Origin: Bacteroidia bacterium
Lineage (GTDB): Bacteria > Bacteroidota > Bacteroidia > NS11-12g > UBA9320
Reading direction: 5' to 3'
Assembly: GCA_020849295.1 (NCBI GenBank)
Contig: JADLGN010000054.1
Span: 1 to 64,000, forward strand
Length of the DNA: 64,000 nucleotides
Made by a program: the position numbers and the translations under genes. This document shows, piece after piece, positions 8,951 to 19,224 of this stretch (position 1 is the first letter of the stretch; each line of letters begins with the position of its first letter). The notes under the pieces were generated by a model. That model saw only the letters and a list, made by a program, of their open reading frames with translations, was not told where the DNA came from and ran no database searches.

Positions 8951-10077
8951 GAGTATATCTTGATAATGCAGCTACAACACCACTTGACCCCGAAGTGGTA
9001 ACTGCAATGACTGACGTACTTTCAAATTATTACGGCAATCCAAGTGCCCAGCACGCAATTGGCAGAACTGCAAAAGGAATTCTTGAAATTGCCAGAAGAA
9101 ATGTAGCTGAACTAATTAATGCCAAATCATCTGAGATTTTTTTTACATCAGGTGGTACAGAAGCTGACAATATAGTAATAAGGAGTGCTGTAACAGACTT
9201 AGGAATTAAAAATATTATTACCTCACCTGCCGAACACCATGCAGTTCTTTATACTGCTGAAGCGATGCATGAAAAAGGGCTGGCAAATCTTCATCTTGTA
9301 AAAATCAACAATAAGGGAGAAATTGACTTAGAAAATCTGGAATTGTTAGCATCAACATATCCCGACAGTTTGATAAGTATAATGCATGCAAATAATGAAA
9401 TAGGGACACTTGCAGATTTAAAAGCAATTTCTCAAATAGCAAAAAAATATCATTGTATTTTTCATTCTGATACAGTACAAACTATGGGGCATTATAAAAT
9501 AGATGTTGAGGAACTCGGTGTAGATTTTTTAGTTTGCTCAGCACATAAATTTAATGGACCAAAAGGCACCGGATTTTTATATATTAAAAATATTCACAAA
9601 CTGAAACCAATGATTACCGGAGGCGGACAAGAAAAAAATCTAAGAGCAGGGACAGAAAACCTTCATGGAATAGTTGGACTTGCTAAAGCATTGGAAATTT
9701 CAAACAAATCAATTGATGAAAAACAAAAGTATATTTTAAAACTAAAAAACCTGATGAAAAAACTTGTGGAAGAAAAAATCCAAGGTGCCGGTTTTAATGG
9801 AGTTACAACTGACAATGGCAGTCTTTACACTGTTCTTAATATTAGTGTACCTCCAAATCCAATAGGCGAAATGTTGCTTTTTAAACTAGATATTGAAGGG
9901 GTTTGTGCAAGTGGGGGTTCGGCATGTAGCAGTGGCTCAAACAAAGGCAGCCATGTACTTGCCGCTATCGGACATCCTGAAGATAGAACTGGCTTACGAT
10001 TTTCTTTTGGTAAGTTTACTACTGAAGAAGATATAACATTTGCAGTAGATAAACTTCAAAAAATCTTGTCAGAATAA
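8947..10077 (+). CDS. Cysteine desulfurase (NifS/IscS family)
   Basis: YLDNAATTPLDPEV, SAHKFNGPKGTGFLY and GGSACSSGS motifs. Confidence 0.93.
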   Translation: MRVYLDNAATTPLDPEVVTAMTDVLSNYYGNPSAQHAIGRTAKGILEIARRNVAELINAKSSEIFFTSGGTEADNIVIRSAVTDLGIKNIITSPAEHHAVLYTAEAMHEKGLANLHLVKINNKGEIDLENLELLASTYPDSLISIMHANNEIGTLADLKAISQIAKKYHCIFHSDTVQTMGHYKIDVEELGVDFLVCSAHKFNGPKGTGFLYIKNIHKLKPMITGGGQEKNLRAGTENLHGIVGLAKALEISNKSIDEKQKYILKLKNLMKKLVEEKIQGAGFNGVTTDNGSLYTVLNISVPPNPIGEMLLFKLDIEGVCASGGSACSSGSNKGSHVLAAIGHPEDRTGLRFSFGKFTTEEDITFAVDKLQKILSE

Positions 10078-10083
10078 TTTTTA

Positions 10084-11013
10084 TCAATAGTTTTTGTTTA
10101 GAAAATCCTTGTAAGCAATTTTAATTCCTACCGTTAATTCAGTTTTATATTTCCAGCCTAAAGAGTTTAAAAAACTTACATCGAGTAGTTTTCGGGGAGT
10201 TCCATCTGGCTTGCTTTTATCAAAAATTAATTCTCCTTCAAATCCAATAATTTTTTTTATTATAAGTGCCAGCTCTTTTATACTTATATCTTTTCCTGTA
10301 CCAATATTTACAAATTTTTCACCGTTATACTCTTTCATCAGCATTACAGCAGCATCAGCAAGGTCGTCAGCAAATAAAAATTCACGTAATGGGTTTCCGC
10401 TTCCCCATATTTCAACGTAAGATTTGTTATTAATCTTTGCTTCATGAAATTTTCTTATAAGAGCAGGCAATACATGACTGTTTTGCAGATCATAATTATC
10501 ATTTAATCCATAAAGATTGGTTGGCATTATTGAAATAAAATTGCATCCGTACTGTTGCCTGTATGATTCACACATTTTTATTCCTGTAATTTTGGCAATT
10601 GCATAAGGTTCGTTTGTAGTTTCAAGAAGTCCGGTAAGTAAATACTCTTCTTTTATTGGCTGAGGTGCAAGTTTTGGATAAATACAAGATGAGCCTAAAA
10701 ACATAAGTTTTTTGACTCCACTCAAATAAGAATTATGTATTACATTGTTTTGTATTTGCAAATTATCATACAAAAATTCAGCTCTATAAGTATTATTAGC
10801 TACTATACCTCCTACTTTGGCTGCTGCCAAAAAAACAAATTCAGGTTTTTCGTTTTCAAAAAACACTTTTACATCTTCAAAATTTCTTAAATCAAGCTCT
10901 TTGGATGTGCGAAAAATAATATTGTTAAAATTTTGTCTTTTTAATTCACGAACAATGGCAGAACCCACCATACCATTATGTCCTGCAACATAAATTTTGC
11001 TGTTGGTATTCAT
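10084..11013 (-). CDS. fcl: GDP-L-fucose synthase
   Basis: [36 protein letters not shown], and position next to gmd. Confidence 0.95.
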   Translation of the reverse strand: MNTNSKIYVAGHNGMVGSAIVRELKRQNFNNIIFRTSKELDLRNFEDVKVFFENEKPEFVFLAAAKVGGIVANNTYRAEFLYDNLQIQNNVIHNSYLSGVKKLMFLGSSCIYPKLAPQPIKEEYLLTGLLETTNEPYAIAKITGIKMCESYRQQYGCNFISIMPTNLYGLNDNYDLQNSHVLPALIRKFHEAKINNKSYVEIWGSGNPLREFLFADDLADAAVMLMKEYNGEKFVNIGTGKDISIKELALIIKKIIGFEGELIFDKSKPDGTPRKLLDVSFLNSLGWKYKTELTVGIKIAYKDFLNKNY

Positions 11014-11021
11014 TGTTTTTT

Positions 11022-12161
11022 TTATTCAAAATAATTAAATACCCTAAACCCTCCGTCTTGTAGATATTTTTCTTTTTTCATGAGTTTCAAATCTCCTTTC
11101 ATCATATCATTTACAAGTGATTTTAAGTCATATTTGGGTTTCCATCCAAGTTGTTTTTGTGCTTTTGTAGCATCTCCAACTAATAGGTCAACTTCAGTTG
11201 GTCTAAAATATTTAGGGTCAACGAAAACCACTTCTTTACCTGTTTTTAAATTTTTATTTTTAATTTCAAGGAATTCAAGTCGGCTATTATCTATTTCAGA
11301 TATAATTCCTTTTTCGTCTTGTTCTTTCCCAGTAAATTCTATTCCAATACCAAGATCGGCAAAACTTAATCTTATAAATTCTCTTACAGTTGTAGTAATG
11401 CCCGTAGCAATTACATAATCTTCGGGTACAGGTTGCTGCAACATTAGATACATAGCTTCAATATAATCTTTCGCATGCCCCCAATCTCTTTGGGCATGGA
11501 GATTTCCTAAAAACAATTTATCCTGCAAGCCAAGAGCTATGCGGCTTGCAGCTCTTGTTATTTTTCTTGTTACAAATGTTTCTCCTCTTATAGGCGATTC
11601 ATGATTGAATAATATACCATTACAAGCATACATATTATACGCTTCGCGGTAGTTTACCGTAATCCAATAGGCATATAACTTTGCTACTGCATAAGGCGAC
11701 CGCGGATAAAATGGTGTAGTTTCTTTTTGTGGAATTTGCTGCACTAACCCATATAATTCTGAAGTAGATGCCTGATAAAACTTTGTTTTTTCACTAAGAT
11801 TACAAATTTTTATAGCCTCAAGTATTCTCAAAGTTCCTATTGCATCAGCATTTGCAGTATATTCTGGCGTTTCAAAACTCACTTTTACATGGCTTTGTGC
11901 TGCGAGGTTATAAATTTCATCTGGTTTTACTTCCTGAATAATCCTTATAAGGTTTGTACTGTCAGTCAAATCACCGTAATGAAGTTTCATTTTAAGGTTT
12001 TTTTCATGTGGGTCTTGATAAAGATGATCTATTCTATCAGTATTAAACAATGAACTTCTCCTTTTTATACCATGAACTTCGTATCCTTTGTTCAATAAAA
12101 ATTCAGCAAGATATGCTCCATCTTGTCCTGTAATTCCGGTTATAAATGCCTTTTTGTGCAA
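11022..12161 (-). CDS. gmd: GDP-mannose 4,6-dehydratase
   Basis: [31 protein letters not shown] and [16 protein letters not shown] motifs. Confidence 0.96.
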   Translation of the reverse strand: MHKKAFITGITGQDGAYLAEFLLNKGYEVHGIKRRSSLFNTDRIDHLYQDPHEKNLKMKLHYGDLTDSTNLIRIIQEVKPDEIYNLAAQSHVKVSFETPEYTANADAIGTLRILEAIKICNLSEKTKFYQASTSELYGLVQQIPQKETTPFYPRSPYAVAKLYAYWITVNYREAYNMYACNGILFNHESPIRGETFVTRKITRAASRIALGLQDKLFLGNLHAQRDWGHAKDYIEAMYLMLQQPVPEDYVIATGITTTVREFIRLSFADLGIGIEFTGKEQDEKGIISEIDNSRLEFLEIKNKNLKTGKEVVFVDPKYFRPTEVDLLVGDATKAQKQLGWKPKYDLKSLVNDMMKGDLKLMKKEKYLQDGGFRVFNYFE

Positions 12162-12254
12162 TTTTTTGTTATTTTATTAGTCAATGCAAATTTAAAGTTT
12201 GTTATATTATTTTAAAGACTTTAATTAGCAGAAATTCTCAATATTTCAATTAGA

Positions 12255-13577
12255 GTGTCATTGCCGGTATTTATATTTTCTGATTTTAAAAGTAAGAGGC
12301 TAAATTTTACTCTTAAATTAATTTTTGAACAATTGCTAGGTGTAAACTTTGAGTTTACAGATTTAACAGCTAAAGCAAATATAGTTTTTTCTGAAAATCA
12401 AATTTATCCCGATGTAATTAATATTCCTATATGTAGCAATTTATTATCAAATACAGGTATTGAAAATATTGATTTAAAATACAAATACACCGGCGAAAAA
12501 ACCATTTTATTTCCAAATTATAGCAATCAAATTAATCAATTGGATTTCGATATTTTTTCAGCAATATTTTATCTTGTAAGCAGATATGAAGAATATAGTA
12601 ATTTTAAGACAGATGTACACAATAGATTTCCACCTGAGGAAAGTATATTGCACAAAACAGAAAGTTTTGAATTTCCAATGGTAAATATTTGGATTAATAA
12701 ATTAAAAAATGATCTTCTTAAAAAATTCCCATATTTAAAATTTAATGAGCCTAAATTCAGATTTATTTCTACAATAGATATTGACAGCACATTCAGATAC
12801 AAAGAGAAGGGATTTTTATGGACTATTTCAGGATTGATAAAGGATTTAATTAATTTTAAATTTTATGATGTATCAGACAGGATAAAGATTATTGCTAATT
12901 TAAAACCAGATTCGTTTGATGTTTATGATAGAATAAATCGGTTACATGCAAAATACAAAACTGAGGTTATTTTCTTCTGGCTTTTGGGCAATTATGGCAA
13001 ATTTGATAAAAATATAAATTGGAAAAACTCTGAGCAAAGAAAAATAATACGCGAAAATTCAAAAAATAATAAAATAGGGCTGCACCCATCTTACAAATCA
13101 AATTTTGATAATCAACTTTTAAAAATTGAAAAATCAAGACTTGAAAATATTTGTGATACAAAAATTGAATACAGCAGACAACATTTTTTAATGCACCGTT
13201 TTCCATATACATATCAAAACTTAATAAAAGAAGGTATAAAACACGACTTTACTTTGGGCTATACAAGCCAATATGGTTTTAGAGCCGGTATTGCATCTCC
13301 ATTTTATTTCTATGATTTGCATCAAGAAATTGAAACTGATTTGCTGCTTTACCCTTTTTGCAGTATGGATATTACACCAATGCATTATTATAAACTAAGC
13401 CCAAATCAAGCTATAGAAAAAAATTGTGAAATGCTTAACAAAGTAAAAAATGTAAATGGAGCTTTTATTAGCTTATGGCATAATGAATCAATATCTGGCA
13501 CTACAAGATGGCAGGGCGGATGGGATAAAGTATATTTAGAATTAATAAAATATGCAGCAGAACTGCAAAGAGGCTAA
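12255..13577 (+). CDS. Polysaccharide deacetylase-like protein (GTG start)
   Basis: FRFISTIDIDSTFRY metal-binding-like motif, IGLHPSYKSN, FISLWHNESISG; 440 aa. Confidence 0.7.
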   Translation: MSLPVFIFSDFKSKRLNFTLKLIFEQLLGVNFEFTDLTAKANIVFSENQIYPDVINIPICSNLLSNTGIENIDLKYKYTGEKTILFPNYSNQINQLDFDIFSAIFYLVSRYEEYSNFKTDVHNRFPPEESILHKTESFEFPMVNIWINKLKNDLLKKFPYLKFNEPKFRFISTIDIDSTFRYKEKGFLWTISGLIKDLINFKFYDVSDRIKIIANLKPDSFDVYDRINRLHAKYKTEVIFFWLLGNYGKFDKNINWKNSEQRKIIRENSKNNKIGLHPSYKSNFDNQLLKIEKSRLENICDTKIEYSRQHFLMHRFPYTYQNLIKEGIKHDFTLGYTSQYGFRAGIASPFYFYDLHQEIETDLLLYPFCSMDITPMHYYKLSPNQAIEKNCEMLNKVKNVNGAFISLWHNESISGTTRWQGGWDKVYLELIKYAAELQRG

Positions 13578-14524
13578 AGTTTAATAAACTTAGAATAATA
13601 AATATTGTTATTTTCTTTTATTTTAATTAAATAATTACCCGACTTCAAATCACCTATGTTTATTGAATTTTCAAGTGTATTCCCTTTTTTTACAGATTTA
13701 CCATTCAATGCAATAATATTATATTCAAAATCCGATTTTTTTAATCCTTCAATTTTAATACTTTCAAAAGCTGGATTAGGATAAACACTTATTTTTACTG
13801 ACTTTTTACTTTTTATAAAATTAGTTTTATTAAAATCAATTGTAATAGTTCGTCCAATTTCCGGAAGGCTAGCAAATGCCGTATCACTTGTAGTATCAAT
13901 AGATGGAGCTTTAGGATCTCCAAAAACAAACCAAGAAAATATACTGTCATTTTCGTCAATATAATTTACAGATGGTCTTAAACCTCCAAAACCCTCAAAA
14001 CACAAATCGGGTCTTTCAATAATAAAATCACCGTAGGTTATGTTTATTCTATTATTCGAGTTAATTTTCATAATTACATTTCCTGTACTTGGCAAAGAAT
14101 CAAGCGAATCTAACTCATTTGTAAAACCAAAACCACGCCATTCAATAGCAGTTGTATCAGAAGAAACAATAATCGGAGAAATATTAGGATAATTAACTGT
14201 GTCTGTATATCCTTTATCAATCAAATCCCAACTTGTGGCATCAACTATCAAATATGAGTTTAACTTTTTTGATGAACCAAAAACTATTAATCCGTCTGAA
14301 ACTACCATTGTATCCCAAATTGTTTCAAATGCTTTAAAAGTATTTTTAAGTGGAAAAATCTCAGGTAATTCATCAATTGGGTCATCCCACGAAAACTGAT
14401 AATAAATCAAATTACCATTATTTATAGAATCGTAAGCTTGCATATCTGAAGAAACTTTAATTTGAGAAAATCCAGAAAAACTGAAAAAAACTAATGTAAT
14501 TACTAATATTTTTAATCTGTTCAT
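13574..14524 (-). CDS. Secreted protein with T9SS type A C-terminal sorting domain
   Basis: Signal peptide; C-terminal VYPNPAFESIKIEGL...LKSGNYLIKIKENNNIYYSKFIKL. Confidence 0.8.
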   Translation of the reverse strand: MNRLKILVITLVFFSFSGFSQIKVSSDMQAYDSINNGNLIYYQFSWDDPIDELPEIFPLKNTFKAFETIWDTMVVSDGLIVFGSSKKLNSYLIVDATSWDLIDKGYTDTVNYPNISPIIVSSDTTAIEWRGFGFTNELDSLDSLPSTGNVIMKINSNNRINITYGDFIIERPDLCFEGFGGLRPSVNYIDENDSIFSWFVFGDPKAPSIDTTSDTAFASLPEIGRTITIDFNKTNFIKSKKSVKISVYPNPAFESIKIEGLKKSDFEYNIIALNGKSVKKGNTLENSINIGDLKSGNYLIKIKENNNIYYSKFIKL

Positions 14525-14591
14525 ATTCTTTATTGAAATTTGACGACAAACTTAACAAAAATATAACCTGATGTTAAAAAAAAATATTTTT

Positions 14592-15239
14592 TTACCTGCT
14601 TGAACTGAAATATATAAGTTTTTTGGTTTCAAAAAATTCTTCACTAAAGTAATTGCTTAATTTTACTTCATTAATTTTTTTAATAAAACTACATTCTTTG
14701 TAAAATTGATTTATTTCCTCAGTCAAATCACCTCCCTTAAGTAAAATATAACCATTCTTAATATCATTTGAATTTTTATTTGAGACCAAATGATTGCTCC
14801 ACTTATACAATTGGCTTATTGGTGCAACTGCTCTTGAAACAATAAAATCAGCATAAATATTTCTTAATGTCTCTACACGACAATTTATAGCTTCTGCATT
14901 TTTGAGTTCAAGTGCGTTAATTATTTCTTTAACTCCGTCAATTTTCTTTTTAATTGAATCGATAAGATAAAATTTTGTATCTGGAAACATTATTGCTAAT
15001 GGGATTCCAGGAAATCCACCGCCGGTACCTATATCTATTATTTTAGTATTTGGCTTAAAACAAACAAATTTAGCCGGTGACAAAGAATGTAAAATATGGT
15101 TTGTTTCAATATTATCAATATCCTTACGGCTAATTATATTTACTTTTTTGTTAAACTCAGTTGCCAGAAAAGCAAAATGATTTAGTTTGTCTAATTTTTG
15201 AATTTCTAATTCTGTGAAATATTTTTTTATTATTTCCAA
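14592..15239 (-). CDS. rsmG: 16S rRNA (guanine(527)-N(7))-methyltransferase
   Basis: IIDIGTGGGFPGIPLAIMFPDTKFYLIDSIKKK motif. Confidence 0.93.
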   Translation of the reverse strand: MEIIKKYFTELEIQKLDKLNHFAFLATEFNKKVNIISRKDIDNIETNHILHSLSPAKFVCFKPNTKIIDIGTGGGFPGIPLAIMFPDTKFYLIDSIKKKIDGVKEIINALELKNAEAINCRVETLRNIYADFIVSRAVAPISQLYKWSNHLVSNKNSNDIKNGYILLKGGDLTEEINQFYKECSFIKKINEVKLSNYFSEEFFETKKLIYFSSSR

Positions 15240-15331
15240 ATTGTGGCAAATTTAAATTAAAAAAAAATTGAACGAGAAATTTAAAACTGCATTATTCTTA
15301 AATTTGCAAATTATTTTTTAAATAATATTAA

Positions 15332-16144
15332 ATGCCATTAGATCAAGGTGACATAGAAAATGACGATAAAAACATGTCGTTTTTCGAACATATTGATGAA
15401 CTTAGAAGTCATATTATAAAATCATTATTGGCAATATGTATATTCGGTGTTTTAGCTTATGTATTCAGTGACTTTGTTGTAGATACTATAATATTCGGTC
15501 CAAAATCAAAAGATTTCATTACTTATAAAATTTTATGTATGCTAAGTAAAGACTCATGCTTTGAAGGTTATGATTTTAAAATTATAAATACTGACGTTAC
15601 AGGTCAGTTTATAATGAGCCTATCTATTGCATTTATTACCGGATTAATTATTGCATTTCCTTTTATAATTTACCAATTCTGGCTTTTTTTAAAACCAGCT
15701 TTAAAGCCAAAAGAAAGAAAAAAAACAACAGGTATTATCATGGTAAGCTCTTTATTATTCATTATTGGTGTGCTTTTCGGGTATTATGTACTTGCTCCCT
15801 GTTCTTTGTTTTTTATGGCTTCTTATCATATTTCAACTGAAATAAACAATACATGGACTATTCAAAGTTATATTTCATTTATGGCAATGCTTACAGTTGC
15901 CACAGGTCTTATTTTTGAACTGCCACTTGTTATGTATTTTCTTGCAAAATTAGGTTTGATAACTTCGTCATTTCTTAAAAAAAACAGAAGATATGCAATT
16001 TTAATAATAGTAGTAGTAGCTGCAATTGTTACACCGCCTGATGTTGGAAGTCAAATACTTGTATCAATTCCATTACTTGTATTATTTGAAATTGGAATTA
16101 TAGTTACAAAAAGGGTTGAAAAAAATTTAAAAAAAGAATCTTAA
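15332..16144 (+). CDS. tatC: Sec-independent protein translocase TatC
   Basis: FFEHIDELRSHIIKS, FPFIIYQFWLFLKPALKPKERK, IVTPPDVGSQ; six hydrophobic segments. Confidence 0.95.
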   Translation: MPLDQGDIENDDKNMSFFEHIDELRSHIIKSLLAICIFGVLAYVFSDFVVDTIIFGPKSKDFITYKILCMLSKDSCFEGYDFKIINTDVTGQFIMSLSIAFITGLIIAFPFIIYQFWLFLKPALKPKERKKTTGIIMVSSLLFIIGVLFGYYVLAPCSLFFMASYHISTEINNTWTIQSYISFMAMLTVATGLIFELPLVMYFLAKLGLITSSFLKKNRRYAILIIVVVAAIVTPPDVGSQILVSIPLLVLFEIGIIVTKRVEKNLKKES

Positions 16145-16204
16145 ATACTACTATTTTCGTAAATAAGATTATTATTAAAATAAATAATTACATAGCACAT
16201 ATAT

Positions 16205-16645
16205 ATGGAAAATAAACTTAGGATAGCATTTGGCAGTGACCACGCAGGATTTGAACTAAAACAAAAATTAATAGCTTCAATAAACGGAAAATACGATGTA
16301 AAAGATTTCGGATGTTATAATGATAATGCAGTTGATTATCCTGATTTTGCACACCCACTTTCTATGTCTGTGGCAAACGGGCAATATACTTTTGGAATAT
16401 TGATATGTGGTAGCGGAAACGGTGTTTGTATGACAGCTAATAAACATCAACAAGTAAGAGCAGCACTTTGCTGGGATATTGAACTCAGCAAATTTGCCCG
16501 ATTGCATAATGACGCTAATATTTTATGTATTCCTGCAAGATTTATTAATGAAGACAAAGCTATAGAAATTCTATCTACCTTTATAACTACTGAATTTGAA
16601 GGGGGAAGACATAAAAACAGAGTTAAAAAAATTCCTTTGCTTTAA
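16205..16645 (+). CDS. rpiB: Ribose 5-phosphate isomerase B
   Basis: IAFGSDHAGFELKQKL, YPDFA, ILICGSGNGVCMTANKH motifs. Confidence 0.94.
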   Translation: MENKLRIAFGSDHAGFELKQKLIASINGKYDVKDFGCYNDNAVDYPDFAHPLSMSVANGQYTFGILICGSGNGVCMTANKHQQVRAALCWDIELSKFARLHNDANILCIPARFINEDKAIEILSTFITTEFEGGRHKNRVKKIPLL

Positions 16646-16658
16646 TTGAATATTTTAT

Positions 16659-17516
16659 TTAAATCTTTTCAGCAGTAATAAATCTGCTTAATCCCGTATA
16701 ATCAGCTATTATTTCAATATTTTTATAATCATATTTTTCAATCAGTTCTTTTATCTGTGTATCATATTTATTGTTTATTTCAAAATATACTGCTCCTCCT
16801 TTTTTTAAAATTTTTTTTGAATGATTTAAAATATGCTTATAAAACCTCAAAGGGTGGTATTTGCTGAATAGTGCTATATGTGGTTCGTTTTGTAGTACTT
16901 TTTTGTCTATCTCATTTTTTTCATTTAATGCTATATATGGAGGATTGCTAACTATGATATCAAATTTAAAATTAAAATTTTTATTAAATGTTCTTACTGT
17001 AATATCAGATTTAATAAAATGAATATTTGTACTTCCTAAAATTTTAAACTCATTTTCTTTTGCTATTTTCAAAGCTCCATTCGAAATATCAATACCATAT
17101 ACTTTTGCATTAGGTATGTTTTTTTTTAATAGAACAGGAATACATCCACTGCCGGTTCCAATGTCAATTATTGATGGATTTTCTATATCGTTTTTATCAA
17201 TAATAATTTTCACAAGTTCTTCGGTTTCGGGTCTTGGAATAAGAACTTTATTATTTACTATAAAAACTTCATTACCAAAATATGCTTTACCTAAAATATA
17301 TTGAATAGGTTCATTTAAAATTAACCTATCAGCAATTTGAAATATCATATTACATTCATTTTCGCTTATATCAAATTCATTATTTATAATAAAGAAATTT
17401 TTGGTATTTTTTAAAACAAAATCAAGACAATATTGCCAATTACCTTCTATTTCTTGAGGACTGAAAGTTCCATTTAATTTTTCAAAATATTTATATTTTA
17501 AATCTTTATAAACCAC
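16659..17516 (-). CDS. prmC: Peptide chain release factor N(5)-glutamine methyltransferase
   Basis: LIPRPETEELV, DIGTGSGCIPVLL, VSNPPYI motifs. Confidence 0.94.
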   Translation of the reverse strand: MVYKDLKYKYFEKLNGTFSPQEIEGNWQYCLDFVLKNTKNFFIINNEFDISENECNMIFQIADRLILNEPIQYILGKAYFGNEVFIVNNKVLIPRPETEELVKIIIDKNDIENPSIIDIGTGSGCIPVLLKKNIPNAKVYGIDISNGALKIAKENEFKILGSTNIHFIKSDITVRTFNKNFNFKFDIIVSNPPYIALNEKNEIDKKVLQNEPHIALFSKYHPLRFYKHILNHSKKILKKGGAVYFEINNKYDTQIKELIEKYDYKNIEIIADYTGLSRFITAEKI

Positions 17517-17560
17517 AAATCGATATTTATTTTCGCAATATACTTAATATATTTGCATAG

Positions 17561-18610
17561 ATGGAATATCACGAATTGTATATGCACCGATGTTTAAGAC
17601 TGGCACAGATTGCAAAAGGAAAAGTTTTTCCAAACCCGCTTGTAGGGGCTATTTTGCTATACAATGATAAAATCATAGGTGAAGGTTATCATCAAAAATA
17701 TGGGGAGTCACATGCCGAAGTTAATGCTATAAATTCTGTTAAAGATAAGAGTTTATTAAAAGATGCAATTTTGTATGTTAATCTTGAGCCTTGTTGTCAT
17801 TCAGGGAAAACTCCTCCATGCACCGATTTAATTATAAAATCAGGAATTAAAACAGTAGTTATTGGGAGTTTAGATATTAATCCGCTTGTAGGTGGAAAAG
17901 GTGTTACAACATTGAAAAATGCTGGAGTTAATGTAATTTTTCCGATTATAGATAAAGAATGTTTAACTCTAAATTATCAATACTTTCAACTTTATAAAAA
18001 CAAAAAAAAATATGTAAGATTTAAAATAAAATGGGCTGAAAGTCTTGATGGATTTATGGGAAAAAAGGAATATCAAAAGCCCGAAGACAGATTATTGTCA
18101 AATAAAATAACATATAGACTTGTTCATAAACTCAGAAGCGAATCAGATGGTATTCTTATTGGAACCAATACTGCTCTTATTGATAACCCAAGTCTTGATA
18201 CAAGATTTTGGTGTGGTTCATCTCCTACTCCAATATTAATAGATAAAACATTGAAAGTTCCTACTGATTTTAATATTTTTAAATCTGAACGTAAAGTAAT
18301 TGTATTTAATGAAGTGAAAAACGAAATTGTTGGAAATATTAATTATATTAAAATAGATTTCAGCAATAATGATAAGTATATTTGGAATGAAATAAATGAC
18401 AAACTTATTGAAAATTCAATTTTTTCTGTGTTGATAGAAGGAGGTAGTCATACCATACAATCTTTTATTAATTCAGGTTTACCATGCAAGTTGTATCATC
18501 TTATTACAAAAAAAATATGGCACAACGGAATTAAAGCTCCACGAATAAAAACTGATGCAAATGAACACTTTTATTTAGGTGACAATTTAGTAAAAATATA
18601 TGTAATGTAA
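17561..18610 (+). CDS. ribD: Bifunctional riboflavin deaminase/reductase RibD
   Basis: SHAEVNAI...EPCCHSGKTPPCTDLI deaminase motif; C-terminal reductase SVLIEGGSHTIQSFI. Confidence 0.94.
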   Translation: MEYHELYMHRCLRLAQIAKGKVFPNPLVGAILLYNDKIIGEGYHQKYGESHAEVNAINSVKDKSLLKDAILYVNLEPCCHSGKTPPCTDLIIKSGIKTVVIGSLDINPLVGGKGVTTLKNAGVNVIFPIIDKECLTLNYQYFQLYKNKKKYVRFKIKWAESLDGFMGKKEYQKPEDRLLSNKITYRLVHKLRSESDGILIGTNTALIDNPSLDTRFWCGSSPTPILIDKTLKVPTDFNIFKSERKVIVFNEVKNEIVGNINYIKIDFSNNDKYIWNEINDKLIENSIFSVLIEGGSHTIQSFINSGLPCKLYHLITKKIWHNGIKAPRIKTDANEHFYLGDNLVKIYVM

Positions 18611-19224
18611 TGTTGTTTTCAGATGAATACAAAACAATTTCTAACGAAGCAGAATCTAACATTGTAGAACAAAGTAGCAGATTTTTAGCTTTTGCATATA
18701 ATGTATCAAATGAAACACAAGTAAAGCAATATCTTATAAAATTAAAATCAAAGTTTCCTGATGCAACACACCATTGTTATGCATATATATTAAACCCTGA
18801 TAAATCATATATAAAAATAAATGATGATGGCGAACCTTCAGGTACAGCAGGCAGACCTATTCTGATTCAGATTAACAAGAGTAATCTTACAAATATTTTG
18901 TTAGTTGTTGTAAGATATTTTGGAGGAAAAAAACTTGGGATACCTGGATTAATTTCAGCCTACAGCAATGCAGCCATGCTTTGCCTGAGCAATGCAACCA
19001 TTATAAATAAAAAACTGATGGATTATTACCACATAAAAATACCGTCAGAAAAAAACTTTGAAATGTATAACTTAGTTAAAAAATATAATGCTAAAATAGT
19101 TGATTCTTCTTTAGGAGAAAAGGCTGAATTTACAATCTCTATAAGCAAAACATTAAGCAACAAGTTCATCGAAGAGTGTAATATTAATTATAAATTTGAA
19201 GTTAAATATTTAAAAACAGAATGA
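18610..19224 (+). CDS. YigZ/IMPACT family protein
   Basis: SSRFLAFAY, DATHHCYAYI, DDGEPSGTAGRPIL, VVVRYFGGKKLGIPGLISAYSNAA. Confidence 0.93.
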   Translation: MLFSDEYKTISNEAESNIVEQSSRFLAFAYNVSNETQVKQYLIKLKSKFPDATHHCYAYILNPDKSYIKINDDGEPSGTAGRPILIQINKSNLTNILLVVVRYFGGKKLGIPGLISAYSNAAMLCLSNATIINKKLMDYYHIKIPSEKNFEMYNLVKKYNAKIVDSSLGEKAEFTISISKTLSNKFIEECNINYKFEVKYLKTE